A stretch of 43,215 nucleotides of DNA from Candidatus Omnitrophota bacterium (lineage in GTDB: Bacteria; Omnitrophota; Gorgyraeia; 2-01-FULL-45-10): the NCBI GenBank assembly GCA_020057115.1, contig JAGVGJ010000040.1:1-43215 (forward strand), given 5' to 3'. The position numbers and the translations under genes are program-made. Shown here piece by piece: positions 1 to 7,391 of this stretch (position 1 is the stretch's first letter; the number at the start of each line of letters is the position of its first letter). The notes below the pieces were generated by a model. That model was not told the DNA's origin. It did not search any database and saw nothing but the letters and a program-made list of their open reading frames with translations.

Positions 1-98
1 TCATCACGCCCATAGCCATGGAGAAAGAGCTGCGCTTCGCTATCCGCGAAGGCGGTCACACCGTAGGCGCAGGGGTCGTGAGCGAGGTTATAGAGTAA
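1..98 (+). CDS. tuf: Elongation factor Tu, C-terminal end (partial)
   Basis: Only the last 31 codons are in the window, in the frame beginning at base 3. They read [18 protein letters not shown] and end in EVIE, which is the conserved end of domain 3 of EF-Tu, the GTPase that delivers aminoacyl-tRNA to the ribosome. The gene stops 13 bases before rpsJ, the usual tuf-rpsJ junction of the str and S10 operons, so transcription probably runs straight through. The residues and the position agree; the start lies outside the window. Confidence 0.93.
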   Translation, partial: ITPIAMEKELRFAIREGGHTVGAGVVSEVIE

Positions 99-111
99 AG
101 GGCCTATAACA

Positions 112-429
112 ATGACACAACAGCAGCAGCAACAGAAGATCAGGATAAAGCTTTTGGCGTATGACCACAGGCTACTGGACATATCGACGGAGGAGATCGT
201 CGAGACCGCGAAGCGCACGGGCGCAACGATAGTGGGCCCGATCCCGCTTCCTACGAAGCGCGAGATATTCACGGTCTTGAGAGGCCCCCACATCGACAAG
301 AAGTCCAGGGAGCAGTTCCAGATAAAAACCCACAAGCGCCTTTTGGATATAATCAATCCGACTGCCAAGACTATCGATGCGCTCAAGAAGCTGGACCTGC
401 CTGCTGGCGTGTATGTAGAGATAAAATAA
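112..429 (+). CDS. rpsJ: 30S ribosomal protein S10
   Basis: S10 (also NusE) sits in the 30S head and serves in antitermination. The 105-residue product has the typical length and keeps [15 protein letters not shown] near the start and the loop [13 protein letters not shown] in the middle. The first residues are a short glutamine run, MTQQQQQQK, which is not part of the conserved fold. It is the first gene of the S10 cluster, 13 bases after tuf and 21 bases before rplC. The assignment is secure from the motifs and from gene order. Confidence 0.97.
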   Translation: MTQQQQQQKIRIKLLAYDHRLLDISTEEIVETAKRTGATIVGPIPLPTKREIFTVLRGPHIDKKSREQFQIKTHKRLLDIINPTAKTIDALKKLDLPAGVYVEIK

Positions 430-450
430 GATAAAAAGATCGGAAAGAAC

Positions 451-1161
451 ATGGTTGGAATTCTAGGCAAGAAGATAGGAATGACTCAAATTTACGACGA
501 GAACGGCAAGATAACGCCCGTTACGCTCCTCGAGGCAGGACCGTGTTACGTCCTCCAGGTCAAGACGGTCGAGTCGGACGGCTATAATGCCATCCAGATC
601 GGCTACGGCGCGCTCAAAGAGAAGCAGACCATCAAGCCTGAGGCCGGAAGGTTCAAGAAGGCCGGTACGCCGGGCGTAAGGTTCATTCGAGAGATACGCA
701 TGAAGGATGTCGCCAGCTATACGCTTGGCCAGAAGGTGGAAGCCGACCTGTTCGTAAAAGGTGATTTTGTGGATGTGATAGGCACGTCTATCGGCAGGGG
801 CTTCCAGGGCGGCGTCAGGAGATGGGGCTGGAAGGGCGGACCAGGCGGTCACGGCTCGATGTTCCATAGGGCAGTCGGCTCGATACAATCAGGCGCGCGT
901 CTGGGGCGGGTCACAAAAGGGCACCACATGCCTGGGCATATGGGCGTGGACAGGGTCACAGTGCAGAACCTCGAGGTCCTAAAAGTAGATAAAGAGAACA
1001 ATCTGATCGTGGTGAAAGGCTCGGTGCCGGGACATAAGGAAAACTTCCTGATCATCAGAGAGTCCAAGAAGAGGCCTAAAGGTTTCATAAAACATAAACC
1101 GGTGGTAATCACAACCAAGAAGAAAGGTGTGAAAGCGCAAACCGCTGCAGCAAAGAAATAA
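451..1161 (+). CDS. rplC: 50S ribosomal protein L3
   Basis: L3 folds early onto 23S rRNA and reaches toward the peptidyl-transferase centre. The product begins [15 protein letters not shown], the family signature, and carries the rRNA-binding loop with [13 protein letters not shown] and [15 protein letters not shown]-like residues in the second third. At 236 residues it is somewhat longer than the common 205-215. The excess is a lysine-rich tail after about residue 215, ending in KAQTAAAKK. rplD starts 1 base after the stop, so translation is probably coupled. Confidence 0.97.
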   Translation: MVGILGKKIGMTQIYDENGKITPVTLLEAGPCYVLQVKTVESDGYNAIQIGYGALKEKQTIKPEAGRFKKAGTPGVRFIREIRMKDVASYTLGQKVEADLFVKGDFVDVIGTSIGRGFQGGVRRWGWKGGPGGHGSMFHRAVGSIQSGARLGRVTKGHHMPGHMGVDRVTVQNLEVLKVDKENNLIVVKGSVPGHKENFLIIRESKKRPKGFIKHKPVVITTKKKGVKAQTAAAKK

Positions 1162-1162
1162 C

Positions 1163-1873
1163 ATGGAAAAGAAATCTAAAAGAAAAGCAGCTGTAAAGAA
1201 GGTCACTGAATCGATAAAGAAGGCGAAGAGCTCCGAAAAGAAGAGCACCTCCTCCATACCTATGTTCAACTCAAAGGGCAAGGAGGTCGGCAAGTTCGAG
1301 CTCGACAAAGCGCTATTTACCGGCGACGTCAACCAGGGCGTGCTTTACCAGGCGATCCTGATGTACAACGCCAACAAGAGGCGCGGCACGGCTTCCACCA
1401 AGACCAGAGGCGATGTCTCCGGCGGCGGCAAGAAGCCGTTCAGGCAGAAGGGTACAGGCCGCGCAAGGGCCGGTTCCACCAGGTCGCCGCTCTGGAGGCA
1501 CGGCGGGACAGTGTTCGGGCCGCATCCCAGGGATTTCCACTATACGCTCCCGAAAAAGGTTACGCGCCTCGCGCTCCTGTCAAGCCTCAACTCAAAGATG
1601 AATGACGAGAAGCTGATCGGCATAGACTCCATCGACATCCTGGAAGCCAAGACCAAACAGTTCCAGGCCATCGTTGACGCGTTGAAGCTTAAGGGAAAGA
1701 GCCTGTTCGTGATGGACATCATAGACGATAAGATCAAGAAGGCTTCGAGGAACATCGAATACGTGTCCATAAAGAACTACAAAGACTTCAACATGTTAGA
1801 CGTTCTTAAGAGTGATACGGTAGTCATGTCAAAATCGGCTCTGGAGAAAATATCAGAAAGGTTCGCAAAGTAA
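1163..1873 (+). CDS. rplD: 50S ribosomal protein L4 with basic N-terminal extension
   Basis: L4 lines the peptide exit tunnel and in some bacteria represses its own operon. The core starts near residue 30 at SSIPMFNSKGKEVG and includes the tunnel loop with TRGDVSGGGKKPFRQKGTGRAR. About 28 residues in front of the core are almost all Lys, Ala and Ser (MEKKSKRKAAVKKVTESIKK) and have no counterpart in standard L4 of about 205 residues. An ATG just inside the core could give a normal-length protein, so the extension needs proof at protein level. It sits between rplC and rplW with 1-base gaps. Confidence 0.96.
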   Translation: MEKKSKRKAAVKKVTESIKKAKSSEKKSTSSIPMFNSKGKEVGKFELDKALFTGDVNQGVLYQAILMYNANKRRGTASTKTRGDVSGGGKKPFRQKGTGRARAGSTRSPLWRHGGTVFGPHPRDFHYTLPKKVTRLALLSSLNSKMNDEKLIGIDSIDILEAKTKQFQAIVDALKLKGKSLFVMDIIDDKIKKASRNIEYVSIKNYKDFNMLDVLKSDTVVMSKSALEKISERFAK

Positions 1874-1874
1874 A

Positions 1875-2153
1875 ATGAAGAATCCGCACGATGTCGTAAA
1901 AGGATTGCTCAGGACCGAAAAGGCGAGCGTCATCCAGCCGACGAATAAATACCTTTTCTGGGTCAGCGGCGATTCAAACAAGATAGAGATAAAAAGGTCG
2001 GTAGAGGATATCTATAAAGTTAAGGTGTCCAGCGTCAATACCATGATTATGCGCGGCAAGATGAGAAGGGTCAGATACGCCATGGGGAAGACCCCGGACT
2101 GGAAGAAGGCGGTAGTCACCCTTAAAGAAGGCAATAAGATAGATCTAGTATAG
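1875..2153 (+). CDS. rplW: 50S ribosomal protein L23
   Basis: L23 lies at the tunnel exit and is the docking point for trigger factor and SRP. The 92-residue product has the usual pattern: a helix with LLRTEKASV, the strand YLFWVSGDSNKIEIK, the VEDIYKVKV segment and RGKMRRVR in the basic loop. The length is normal. It follows rplD by 1 base. Its TAG stop is shared with the first bases of a heptad repeat array, so the array begins exactly where the reading frame ends. Confidence 0.96.
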   Translation: MKNPHDVVKGLLRTEKASVIQPTNKYLFWVSGDSNKIEIKRSVEDIYKVKVSSVNTMIMRGKMRRVRYAMGKTPDWKKAVVTLKEGNKIDLV

Positions 2154-2181
2154 GGTCCAGGGGCCAGGGTCAAGGGTCCAG
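2152..2181 (+). repeat. Heptad array, AGGGTCC family, four units
   Basis: Four 7-bp units (AGGGTCC, AGGGGCC, AGGGTCA, AGGGTCC) plus AG fill most of the gap between rplW and rplB. The TAG stop of rplW is the T before the array plus its first AG. The 30-bp stretch is identical to the one at 40649-40678. There is no inverted copy here, so it is unlikely to be a terminator. After it comes an A-rich stretch with no clear Shine-Dalgarno sequence before rplB. Confidence 0.85.
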
Positions 2182-2192
2182 AAAGTAAAAAA

Positions 2193-3014
2193 ATGGCAAT
2201 AAAAAAATACAAACCTACAACACCCGGATCGAGATGGAAAGCCATCCCGGATTATGAAGAGGTAACAAAGTCGACTCCTGAAAAGGCCCTCGTCATACCG
2301 CGTAAGCGAACAGGCGGCAGGAATTCATACGGACGCATCACTTCGCGCCATCGCGGAGGCGGCCACAAGAAGATGATACGCATAATCGACTTTAAGCGCG
2401 ACAAGAGAGATATCCAGGCTAAGGTCATAGCTATAGAATATGATCCCAACAGATCGGCCAGGCTTGCGCTTTTACAATATTCGGACGGCGAGAAGCGCTA
2501 CATAATAGCCCCCGTAGGCCTCAACGTGAATGACGAGATAGTGTCAAGCCTTTCCGGCGAGATAAAGGTAGGAAATTCTCTCTCTATAGAGAACATACCG
2601 GCCGGAGTTCCGATACATAATGTAGAATTAAAAAAAGGCGCCGGCGGGCAGATAGCGCGCTCCGCGGGCAATTCCTGCATCATCATGGCCAAGGAAGGCA
2701 GATTCGCGCATATCAAGATGCCTTCGGGCGAGATCAGATTGATAGGAGTGGATTGCTCAGCCACTATAGGGCAGGTCGGCAATATTGAACATGAGACGAT
2801 ATCCGTCGGAAAGGCCGGCCGCTCGAGATGGATGGGCATAAGGCCATACTCAAGAGGCGTCGCAAAGAACCCGCATGATCATCCTATGGGCGGCGGCGAG
2901 GGCAAGGCGAGCGGCGGATTACCGCGTTCACCGTGGGGGCAGTATGCCAAGGGCCTCAAGACGCGGCATAAGAAGAACCAGTCGAATAAATACATAATAA
3001 AGCGAAGAGGATAA
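2193..3014 (+). CDS. rplB: 50S ribosomal protein L2
   Basis: L2 supports subunit joining and the peptidyl-transferase centre. The 273-residue product has the standard length, starts [14 protein letters not shown] and has [24 protein letters not shown], the [14 protein letters not shown]-type SH3-like core, and near the C-terminus [21 protein letters not shown], which contains the essential histidine region. The start has no good ribosome-binding site: the 11 bases before ATG are AAGTAAAAAA-like, because the preceding space is a heptad array. Ends 17 bases before rpsS. Confidence 0.97.
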   Translation: MAIKKYKPTTPGSRWKAIPDYEEVTKSTPEKALVIPRKRTGGRNSYGRITSRHRGGGHKKMIRIIDFKRDKRDIQAKVIAIEYDPNRSARLALLQYSDGEKRYIIAPVGLNVNDEIVSSLSGEIKVGNSLSIENIPAGVPIHNVELKKGAGGQIARSAGNSCIIMAKEGRFAHIKMPSGEIRLIGVDCSATIGQVGNIEHETISVGKAGRSRWMGIRPYSRGVAKNPHDHPMGGGEGKASGGLPRSPWGQYAKGLKTRHKKNQSNKYIIKRRG

Positions 3015-3031
3015 ATCGAAAGGCAAAATAG

Positions 3032-3316
3032 ATGTCAAGGTCAACAAAAAAAGGTCCGTATATCGACGAAAAGCTTCTGATGAAGGTGCAGAAGATGATC
3101 AAGTCAGGCGACAAGAAGCCTCTTAAGACATGGGCCAGAAGGTCCACGATCACGCCGGAGTTTGTCGGCGTCACCATGTCGGTCCATAACGGCAGGAAGT
3201 TCATCGCGATATACATAACGGAGAACATGGTGGGACATAAACTCGGAGAATTCGCGCCAACCAGGACGTTCAAAAGGCACGGCGCGGCAACGGAAGTCTC
3301 AAAGGAATTGACATAA
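3032..3316 (+). CDS. rpsS: 30S ribosomal protein S19
   Basis: S19 is a head protein of the small subunit that contacts S13 and the A-site tRNA side. The 94-residue product begins [16 protein letters not shown] and keeps [15 protein letters not shown] and the C-terminal [16 protein letters not shown], the family signature. Length is standard. It follows rplB by 17 bases and is followed by rplV after 1 base, as in other S10 operons. Nothing in the sequence departs from the family. Confidence 0.97.
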   Translation: MSRSTKKGPYIDEKLLMKVQKMIKSGDKKPLKTWARRSTITPEFVGVTMSVHNGRKFIAIYITENMVGHKLGEFAPTRTFKRHGAATEVSKELT

Positions 3317-3317
3317 C

Positions 3318-3797
3318 ATGATTACAAGAGCCGAAACAAGATACGCGCGTTTAACGCCGAGAAAATTCAGGCAGATCATACCGCTGGTGATGGGCAAGAA
3401 CCCGGAAGATGCAATGCTGATATTGATGACCGTGAAGAAGAAGGCTTCCATTTACGCTATCGAGCTTCTAAAATCCGCCGTCGCCAATGCGAAGAGGATG
3501 CAGGGCGTGGACATAGCCAACCTCTGTATCAGCAAGATGATCGCCAATTGCGGGCCGCAGCTCAAGAGATTCAGGGCGGGTTCGATGGGCAGGGCAGGCC
3601 AGATCCGCAAGAGGACGAGCCATATCATAGTAGAACTTGACGAGATCGCTCATAAGGCGCTTAAGAATTCCAAGGAAGCCGTAAAGAGCGAGGCCAAGCC
3701 AAAAGCGGCTGGCGGCGTTAAAGAGAAACATAAAGAGGGACAAACGAAAAAGAAGGCTGCTGCGGTGAAGAAGCCCGCAGCTCACAACGAGGGATAA
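3318..3797 (+). CDS. rplV: 50S ribosomal protein L22 with basic C-terminal tail
   Basis: L22 lines the exit tunnel through a long hairpin loop. Residues 1-115 form the family core: TRAETRYARLTPRKFR at the start, a helical middle with AVANAKRMQGVD, and GSMGRAGQIRKRTSHIIVEL, the hairpin and last strand. From about residue 120 to 159 the protein continues in a Lys, Ala and Glu-rich tail (KEKHKEGQTKKKAAAVKK) that standard 110-residue L22 lacks. The tail is probably disordered and rRNA-facing or solvent-exposed. The stop directly abuts the rpsC ATG. Confidence 0.96.
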   Translation: MITRAETRYARLTPRKFRQIIPLVMGKNPEDAMLILMTVKKKASIYAIELLKSAVANAKRMQGVDIANLCISKMIANCGPQLKRFRAGSMGRAGQIRKRTSHIIVELDEIAHKALKNSKEAVKSEAKPKAAGGVKEKHKEGQTKKKAAAVKKPAAHNEG

Positions 3798-4469
3798 ATG
3801 GGACATAAAGTACATCCGTATGGGTTTAGGGTAGGCTATATATATGATTGGAAATCTCGCTGGTTCGCCAAAAAAGATATCTATCCTACGCTTCTCCTGG
3901 CCGACGTCAAAATAAAGAAGTATGTAAAGAAGGCTCTTTCCACTGCGGCCGTCTCCAAGGTCGAGGTCGAGAGGGCAAGCGATAAGGTGCGTGTCCTCAT
4001 CTACACCGCAAGGCCTGGCATCATAATAGGCAGGCGCGGCGCCGAGATAGAGAAACTGAAAGAGGGCGTGCAGGCGATAGCCGGTAAAGAGGTCGCCATA
4101 GACATCAAAGAGATAAAGAACGCCAATACCGACGCGCAGCTCGTGTGCGAGAATATAGCGTTCCAGATCGAGAAGAGGATACCTCACAAGCGCGCGATGA
4201 AGAAGGCCATACAGAATGCTCTCGATTCCGGGGCCAAGGGAGTCAAAATCATATGCGCCGGAAGGCTGGGAGGCGCGGAGATAGCGAGGACCGAGAGTTA
4301 CCGCGTAGGTTCGGTCCCTTCCCAGACGCTCAGGGCCGAGATCGATTACGGGTTTGCCGAGGCGCTCACTACATACGGGCTTATCGGGATCAAGACCTGG
4401 ATATATAAAGGCGACAGGGTCCTGGATAAGAGTAAAGACGAGAACGTAACAGAGAAGAAACGACTTTAA
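3798..4469 (+). CDS. rpsC: 30S ribosomal protein S3
   Basis: S3 lies at the mRNA entry side of the 30S subunit. The product starts MGHKVHPYGFRVG, has a KH domain with RPGIIIGRRGAEIEKL around residues 74-89, and a C-terminal domain with GAKGVKIICAGRLGGAEIAR and TYGLIGIKTWIYKGD. At 223 residues it is standard. The last 15 residues are charged and poorly conserved. It begins on the base after the rplV stop and is followed by rplP after 24 bases. Confidence 0.97.
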   Translation: MGHKVHPYGFRVGYIYDWKSRWFAKKDIYPTLLLADVKIKKYVKKALSTAAVSKVEVERASDKVRVLIYTARPGIIIGRRGAEIEKLKEGVQAIAGKEVAIDIKEIKNANTDAQLVCENIAFQIEKRIPHKRAMKKAIQNALDSGAKGVKIICAGRLGGAEIARTESYRVGSVPSQTLRAEIDYGFAEALTTYGLIGIKTWIYKGDRVLDKSKDENVTEKKRL

Positions 4470-4493
4470 AAGCGACAAAGTAAGAGGTAGACG

Positions 4494-4910
4494 ATGGTAT
4501 TGATGCCAAAGAGGGTAAAATTCAGAAAAGGACAGCGAGGCAAGCGCCGCGGGATGTCTTTCAGGGGTTGCAATCTGTCGTTCGGCGAGTTCGGCTTAAA
4601 GGCGCTCGAGAACTCATGGTTCAGCGACAGGCAGATAGAGGCCGCGAGAGTCACGCTGATGAGGCAGCTTAAGGGCGGCGGTAAAGTCTGGATACGCGTA
4701 TTTCCGGATAAGCCGATCACGAAGAAGCCCGCCGAAACGAGAATGGGCAAAGGCAAGGGCGATCCCAGCCACTGGGTGTGCGTGGTGAAGAGGGGCAAGG
4801 TCCTTTTTGAGATGTCGGGCGTTCCACTTACGATAGCCAAAGAGAGCATGCGGGTTGCCGCTCACAAGATACCATTCAGAACTAAATTCATTACAAGGAC
4901 GGGTACATAA
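4494..4910 (+). CDS. rplP: 50S ribosomal protein L16
   Basis: L16 helps form the A-site side of the 50S subunit. The product reads [20 protein letters not shown], which matches the usual L16 start, then [47 protein letters not shown] and VLFEMSGV. These are the conserved rRNA-contact and arginine-loop segments. An ATG three codons in (MPKRVK) is an alternative start. Length 138 is normal. rpmC follows after 2 bases. Confidence 0.97.
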   Translation: MVLMPKRVKFRKGQRGKRRGMSFRGCNLSFGEFGLKALENSWFSDRQIEAARVTLMRQLKGGGKVWIRVFPDKPITKKPAETRMGKGKGDPSHWVCVVKRGKVLFEMSGVPLTIAKESMRVAAHKIPFRTKFITRTGT

Positions 4911-4912
4911 TC

Positions 4913-5113
4913 ATGAAGGCTAATGAACTACGTAACATGACGGTCGATGAGATCCGGCTCAAGATGGAGGGCCTCAAGAAAGAGCTGTATGGCTTGAGGA
5001 GCGAGGCTAAGGCCGGCAGGGTCGAGAAGCCGCATAAGATAAGCGAGACCAGGAGAGATATCGCCAAGTGCGAGACTATCATAAGGGAGAAGGCTAATGC
5101 CAACACCAAATAA
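4913..5113 (+). CDS. rpmC: 50S ribosomal protein L29
   Basis: L29 is a small two-helix protein near the exit tunnel. The 66-residue product begins [18 protein letters not shown] and continues [23 protein letters not shown] and [14 protein letters not shown], the long-helix pattern of the family. The C-terminus ANANTK runs 17 bases into the start of rpsQ, so the two genes overlap and are probably translationally coupled. Assignment rests on motif and on the fixed order rplP-rpmC-rpsQ. Confidence 0.95.
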   Translation: MKANELRNMTVDEIRLKMEGLKKELYGLRSEAKAGRVEKPHKISETRRDIAKCETIIREKANANTK

Positions 5114-5381
5114 CCAAAGACATCATCGCAAGGAGAGGATCGGGGTAGTGGTGAGCGACAAGATGGACAAGACCATAACGGTCAAGGTCACACGCGCCAC
5201 CCGCCATTCGGTCTATAGCAAGATGATGAAACAGCATACGAAATTCAAGGCGCACGACGAGAAAGAGGTCGCCAACATCGGCGATACGGTGAAGATCGCC
5301 GAGACCAGGCCGCTCTCCAAGACCAAGAGATGGAGATTGGTCGAGGTAATTACAAAGGCAAGCACAGAAACGAACGGATAA
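5097..5381 (+). CDS. rpsQ: 30S ribosomal protein S17
   Basis: S17 is an OB-fold primary 16S rRNA-binding protein. The fold starts at about residue 11 with [21 protein letters not shown], followed by [19 protein letters not shown] and the loop [19 protein letters not shown], all family hallmarks. The chosen ATG lies within the end of rpmC; the GCTAATG context and the lack of another start between it and the fold support it. Length 94 is slightly above the common 80-90. rplN begins 4 bases after the stop. Confidence 0.95.
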   Translation: MPTPNNQRHHRKERIGVVVSDKMDKTITVKVTRATRHSVYSKMMKQHTKFKAHDEKEVANIGDTVKIAETRPLSKTKRWRLVEVITKASTETNG

Positions 5382-5385
5382 TACA

Positions 5386-5754
5386 ATGATCAGAATGAGA
5401 TCCATATTAGATGTGGCCGACAATACCGGCGCGAGGCGCGCGTCGATGATAGGCGTCATGGGCCGCGGGAACAGAAGGTTCGCCAATATAGGCGATATAA
5501 TCACCTGCAACATAAAGGAAGCGTCTCCGGACGCCATAGTGAAAGACCACGAAGTGGTAAAGGCCGTTGTGGTCAGAACGGCATTCCCCATAAAGAGGCC
5601 GGACGGAAGCATCTTGCGTTTCGACAGAAATGCAGTGGTCATAATAGACCTGCAGATGAACCCCCGCGGGACAAGGATATTCGGGCCTGTGGCCAGAGAG
5701 CTTCGCGACAAAAATTTCATGAAGATAATTTCGCTGGCTCCGGAAGTAATTTAG
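5386..5754 (+). CDS. rplN: 50S ribosomal protein L14
   Basis: L14 forms part of the intersubunit bridge near EF-G and EF-Tu binding sites. The 122-residue product is of typical length, with [20 protein letters not shown] at the start, [17 protein letters not shown] and the signature [18 protein letters not shown], and [20 protein letters not shown] at the end. The TAG stop overlaps the first bases of a two-unit heptad array. This is the same arrangement as at the end of rplW. Confidence 0.97.
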   Translation: MIRMRSILDVADNTGARRASMIGVMGRGNRRFANIGDIITCNIKEASPDAIVKDHEVVKAVVVRTAFPIKRPDGSILRFDRNAVVIIDLQMNPRGTRIFGPVARELRDKNFMKIISLAPEVI

Positions 5755-5768
5755 GGTCAAGGGTCCAG
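5753..5768 (+). repeat. Heptad array, AGGGTCC family, two units
   Basis: Two 7-bp units (AGGGTCA, AGGGTCC) plus AG directly follow the rplN coding sequence. The rplN TAG stop supplies the T and first AG of the array. This is the shortest member of the family in the window and shows that the unit count varies while the left end TAGGGTC and right end GGGTCCAG stay fixed. A purine-rich ribosome-binding site (AAGGAAAAGG) for rplX lies downstream, so translation of rplX does not depend on the array. Confidence 0.7.
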
Positions 5769-5789
5769 AATAAGGAAAAGGTAAATAAA

Positions 5790-6101
5790 GTGAATAAGAT
5801 AAAGAAGAATGATACGGTTTACGTCCTGTCCGGCAAGGATAAAGGCAAGACAGGCAGGGTTTTCAGGGTCTATCCCTCCAAAGACCGCGCGCTGGTAGAA
5901 GGCATAAATTATGTCAAGAAGCACACGCGCAAGTCTCAGCAGGACCAGAAGGGCGGTATTATACAGAAAGAGATGCCCATACATCTCTCGAACCTGGCTC
6001 CGTTCTGCAAGGGCTGCAATAAGTTCGCCCGAGTCGGGATGAACGTGCTGGCGGACGGCACAAAATCAAGATACTGCAAAAGATGCAAAGAGGCCATTTA
6101 A
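5790..6101 (+). CDS. rplX: 50S ribosomal protein L24
   Basis: L24 starts 50S assembly. The 103-residue product begins with a KOW motif ([20 protein letters not shown]) and continues with [18 protein letters not shown] and [14 protein letters not shown]. The last third has two cysteine pairs (CKGC and CKRC), which suggests a zinc-binding C-terminal ribbon as seen in some bacterial L24 proteins. The start is GTG, preceded by an AAGGAAAAGG ribosome-binding site. It follows rplN after a gap holding a short heptad array. Confidence 0.95.
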   Translation: MNKIKKNDTVYVLSGKDKGKTGRVFRVYPSKDRALVEGINYVKKHTRKSQQDQKGGIIQKEMPIHLSNLAPFCKGCNKFARVGMNVLADGTKSRYCKRCKEAI

Positions 6102-6103
6102 CG

Positions 6104-6649
6104 ATGACGAAACCAAGGCTGTTGATAAAGTATAACGAAGAGATCACCCCGGAAATGCGCAAGCTTTTCGGGTATAAGAACAATCTGGAAGTCCCAAGGC
6201 TCAAAAAGATAGTGCTGAACGTGGGCCTGGGAGAGGCGACGCAGGACATCAAATTCCTGGAATCTGCCCAGAACGAACTTGCCGCGATAACCGGCCAGAA
6301 GCCGGTCGTGACGCGGGCCAAGAAGGCCATAGCGAACTTCAAGATACGCAAAGGTTCCGCGATAGGCTGCAAGGTCACATTAAGGCGCGCGATGATGTAT
6401 GAGTTCCTGGACAGGCTCATCTCGATCACGGTGCCCAGGATAAGGGACTTCAGGGGTTTGCCTGGCAATTCATTTGACAAGGGAGGCAATTATTCTTTCG
6501 GGTTGAACGAGCAGGGCATATTCCCGGAGATAGACGCCGACAAGATCATGAAGACGCACGGCATGGATATCACGATCGTTACCACCGCCAAGTCAAGAGA
6601 TGAGGCGTTCGGCCTGCTCAAGCTGTTCGGGATGCCGTTCAAAAAATAA
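6104..6649 (+). CDS. rplE: 50S ribosomal protein L5
   Basis: L5 binds 5S rRNA and touches the P-site tRNA. The product starts [18 protein letters not shown], then [41 protein letters not shown] and [17 protein letters not shown], a clear L5 series; 181 residues is standard. The ATG at 6104, 2 bases after rplX, was chosen over an in-frame ATG at 6083 inside rplX because the family begins here. rpsN follows after 13 bases. Confidence 0.97.
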   Translation: MTKPRLLIKYNEEITPEMRKLFGYKNNLEVPRLKKIVLNVGLGEATQDIKFLESAQNELAAITGQKPVVTRAKKAIANFKIRKGSAIGCKVTLRRAMMYEFLDRLISITVPRIRDFRGLPGNSFDKGGNYSFGLNEQGIFPEIDADKIMKTHGMDITIVTTAKSRDEAFGLLKLFGMPFKK

Positions 6650-6662
6650 AGGCTAAGAGATA

Positions 6663-6848
6663 ATGGCAAAGACATCATTAATAGTAAAGTGTCGGAGACC
6701 GCAGAAATTCAAGGTCAGGAAGTATAATAGATGCAAGCTGTGCGGAAGGCCGCGCGGTTACATGAGGCGCTTCCAGATATGCAGAATATGCTTTAGAGAG
6801 CTAGCTTCAAGGGGAGAGATACCCGGAGTGGTGAAGGCTAGCTGGTAG
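6663..6848 (+). CDS. rpsN: 30S ribosomal protein S14, zinc-binding (type Z)
   Basis: S14 is a late-binding head protein of the 30S subunit. The product is short, 61 residues, and has Cys24-Lys-Leu-Cys27 and Cys40-Arg-Ile-Cys43, a four-cysteine zinc ribbon; the zinc-independent form is about 89-100 residues and lacks these. It ends [11 protein letters not shown], the family end. Between it and rpsH lies an 87-base gap holding a TGCGTTA-type heptad array with direct and inverted parts. Confidence 0.96.
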   Translation: MAKTSLIVKCRRPQKFKVRKYNRCKLCGRPRGYMRRFQICRICFRELASRGEIPGVVKASW

Positions 6849-6856
6849 TTAAGTTT

Positions 6857-6919
6857 TGCGTTATGCGTGTTGCGTTCTGCGCAAAACGCATAACGCAACA
6901 CACAACACGCAACACGAAA
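6857..6919 (+). repeat. Heptad array, TGCGTTA family, direct plus inverted
   Basis: The gap between rpsN and rpsH begins with four units of the form TGCGTNN (TGCGTTA, TGCGTGT, TGCGTTC, TGCGCAA). It continues with five units in the opposite orientation (AACGCAT, AACGCAA, CACACAA, CACGCAA, CACGAAA). The two arms could pair as an imperfect hairpin, though no T-run follows. The array sits inside a ribosomal operon and is followed by a good ribosome-binding site (AGAGAGGAAAG) for rpsH. The sequence is unrelated to the AGGGTCC arrays, but the unit is again 7 bp. Confidence 0.8.
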
Positions 6920-6935
6920 TAGAGAGGAAAGATAG

Positions 6936-7334
6936 ATGGCAGTGACAGATCCTGTAGCAGACATGCTTACCATACTGAGGAACGGCAGTTTTTCCAAGAA
7001 AGAGGTCGTTGAGGTAAGGAACTCGAAACTTTCAGAAGAGATATTGAAGCTCTTCAAAAAAGAGGAGTTCATAAACGCGTACAAACCCCTTAAGGATTCC
7101 GGCCAGGGCAAACTGCGCGTATACCTGAGATATGGTAAGGACGGCACCCCTGCGATAACAGGCATAAAGCGCGTGTCGAAGCCGGGTTTGAGGATCTACA
7201 AAAATGTTGATAGCCTGCCCAAGGTGTACGGAGGCCTCGGAGTAGCGATCATATCTACATCTAAAGGGCTCAAGGCGGATAAAGAAGCCCGCGACGCGAA
7301 GATGGGCGGAGAAGTATTGTGCTACGTTTGGTAG
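6936..7334 (+). CDS. rpsH: 30S ribosomal protein S8
   Basis: S8 is a primary 16S rRNA binder and, in E. coli, the repressor of the spc operon. The product has MAVTDPVADMLTILRNG at the start, VYLRYGKDGTPAITGIKRVSKPG in the middle, and GGLGVAIISTSKG plus a C-terminal GGEVLCYVW, which is the family end. Length 132 is normal. It lies between two heptad arrays of the same TGCGTNN family, one upstream and one starting 10 bases after its stop. Confidence 0.97.
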   Translation: MAVTDPVADMLTILRNGSFSKKEVVEVRNSKLSEEILKLFKKEEFINAYKPLKDSGQGKLRVYLRYGKDGTPAITGIKRVSKPGLRIYKNVDSLPKVYGGLGVAIISTSKGLKADKEARDAKMGGEVLCYVW

Positions 7335-7343
7335 TGTTTGTGT

Positions 7344-7371
7344 TGCGTGGTGCGTTGTGCGTGATGCGTAA
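7344..7371 (+). repeat. Heptad array, TGCGTNN family, four units
   Basis: Four direct 7-bp units (TGCGTGG, TGCGTTG, TGCGTGA, TGCGTAA) lie between rpsH and rplF. They belong to the same family as the array on the other side of rpsH, in the same orientation as its left arm. No inverted partner is present, so no strong hairpin is expected. A ribosome-binding site (CAGAGGAAAA) for rplF follows. Confidence 0.8.
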
Positions 7372-7391
7372 AAGATAAATCAGAGGAAAAA

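Noticed and set aside
463-1332. Open frames on the minus strand opposite rplC and rplD
   Set aside because: They lie opposite securely identified ribosomal genes, have no family motifs and are produced by the codon bias of the real strand.
2152-2181. CRISPR array
   Set aside because: The heptad units are too short, there are no spacers between repeats, and no cas gene is in the window.
3468-4478. A 336-residue minus-strand frame opposite rplV and rpsC
   Set aside because: Its length is notable but the opposite strand codes for L22 and S3 with full motifs; the translation shows no recognisable domain.
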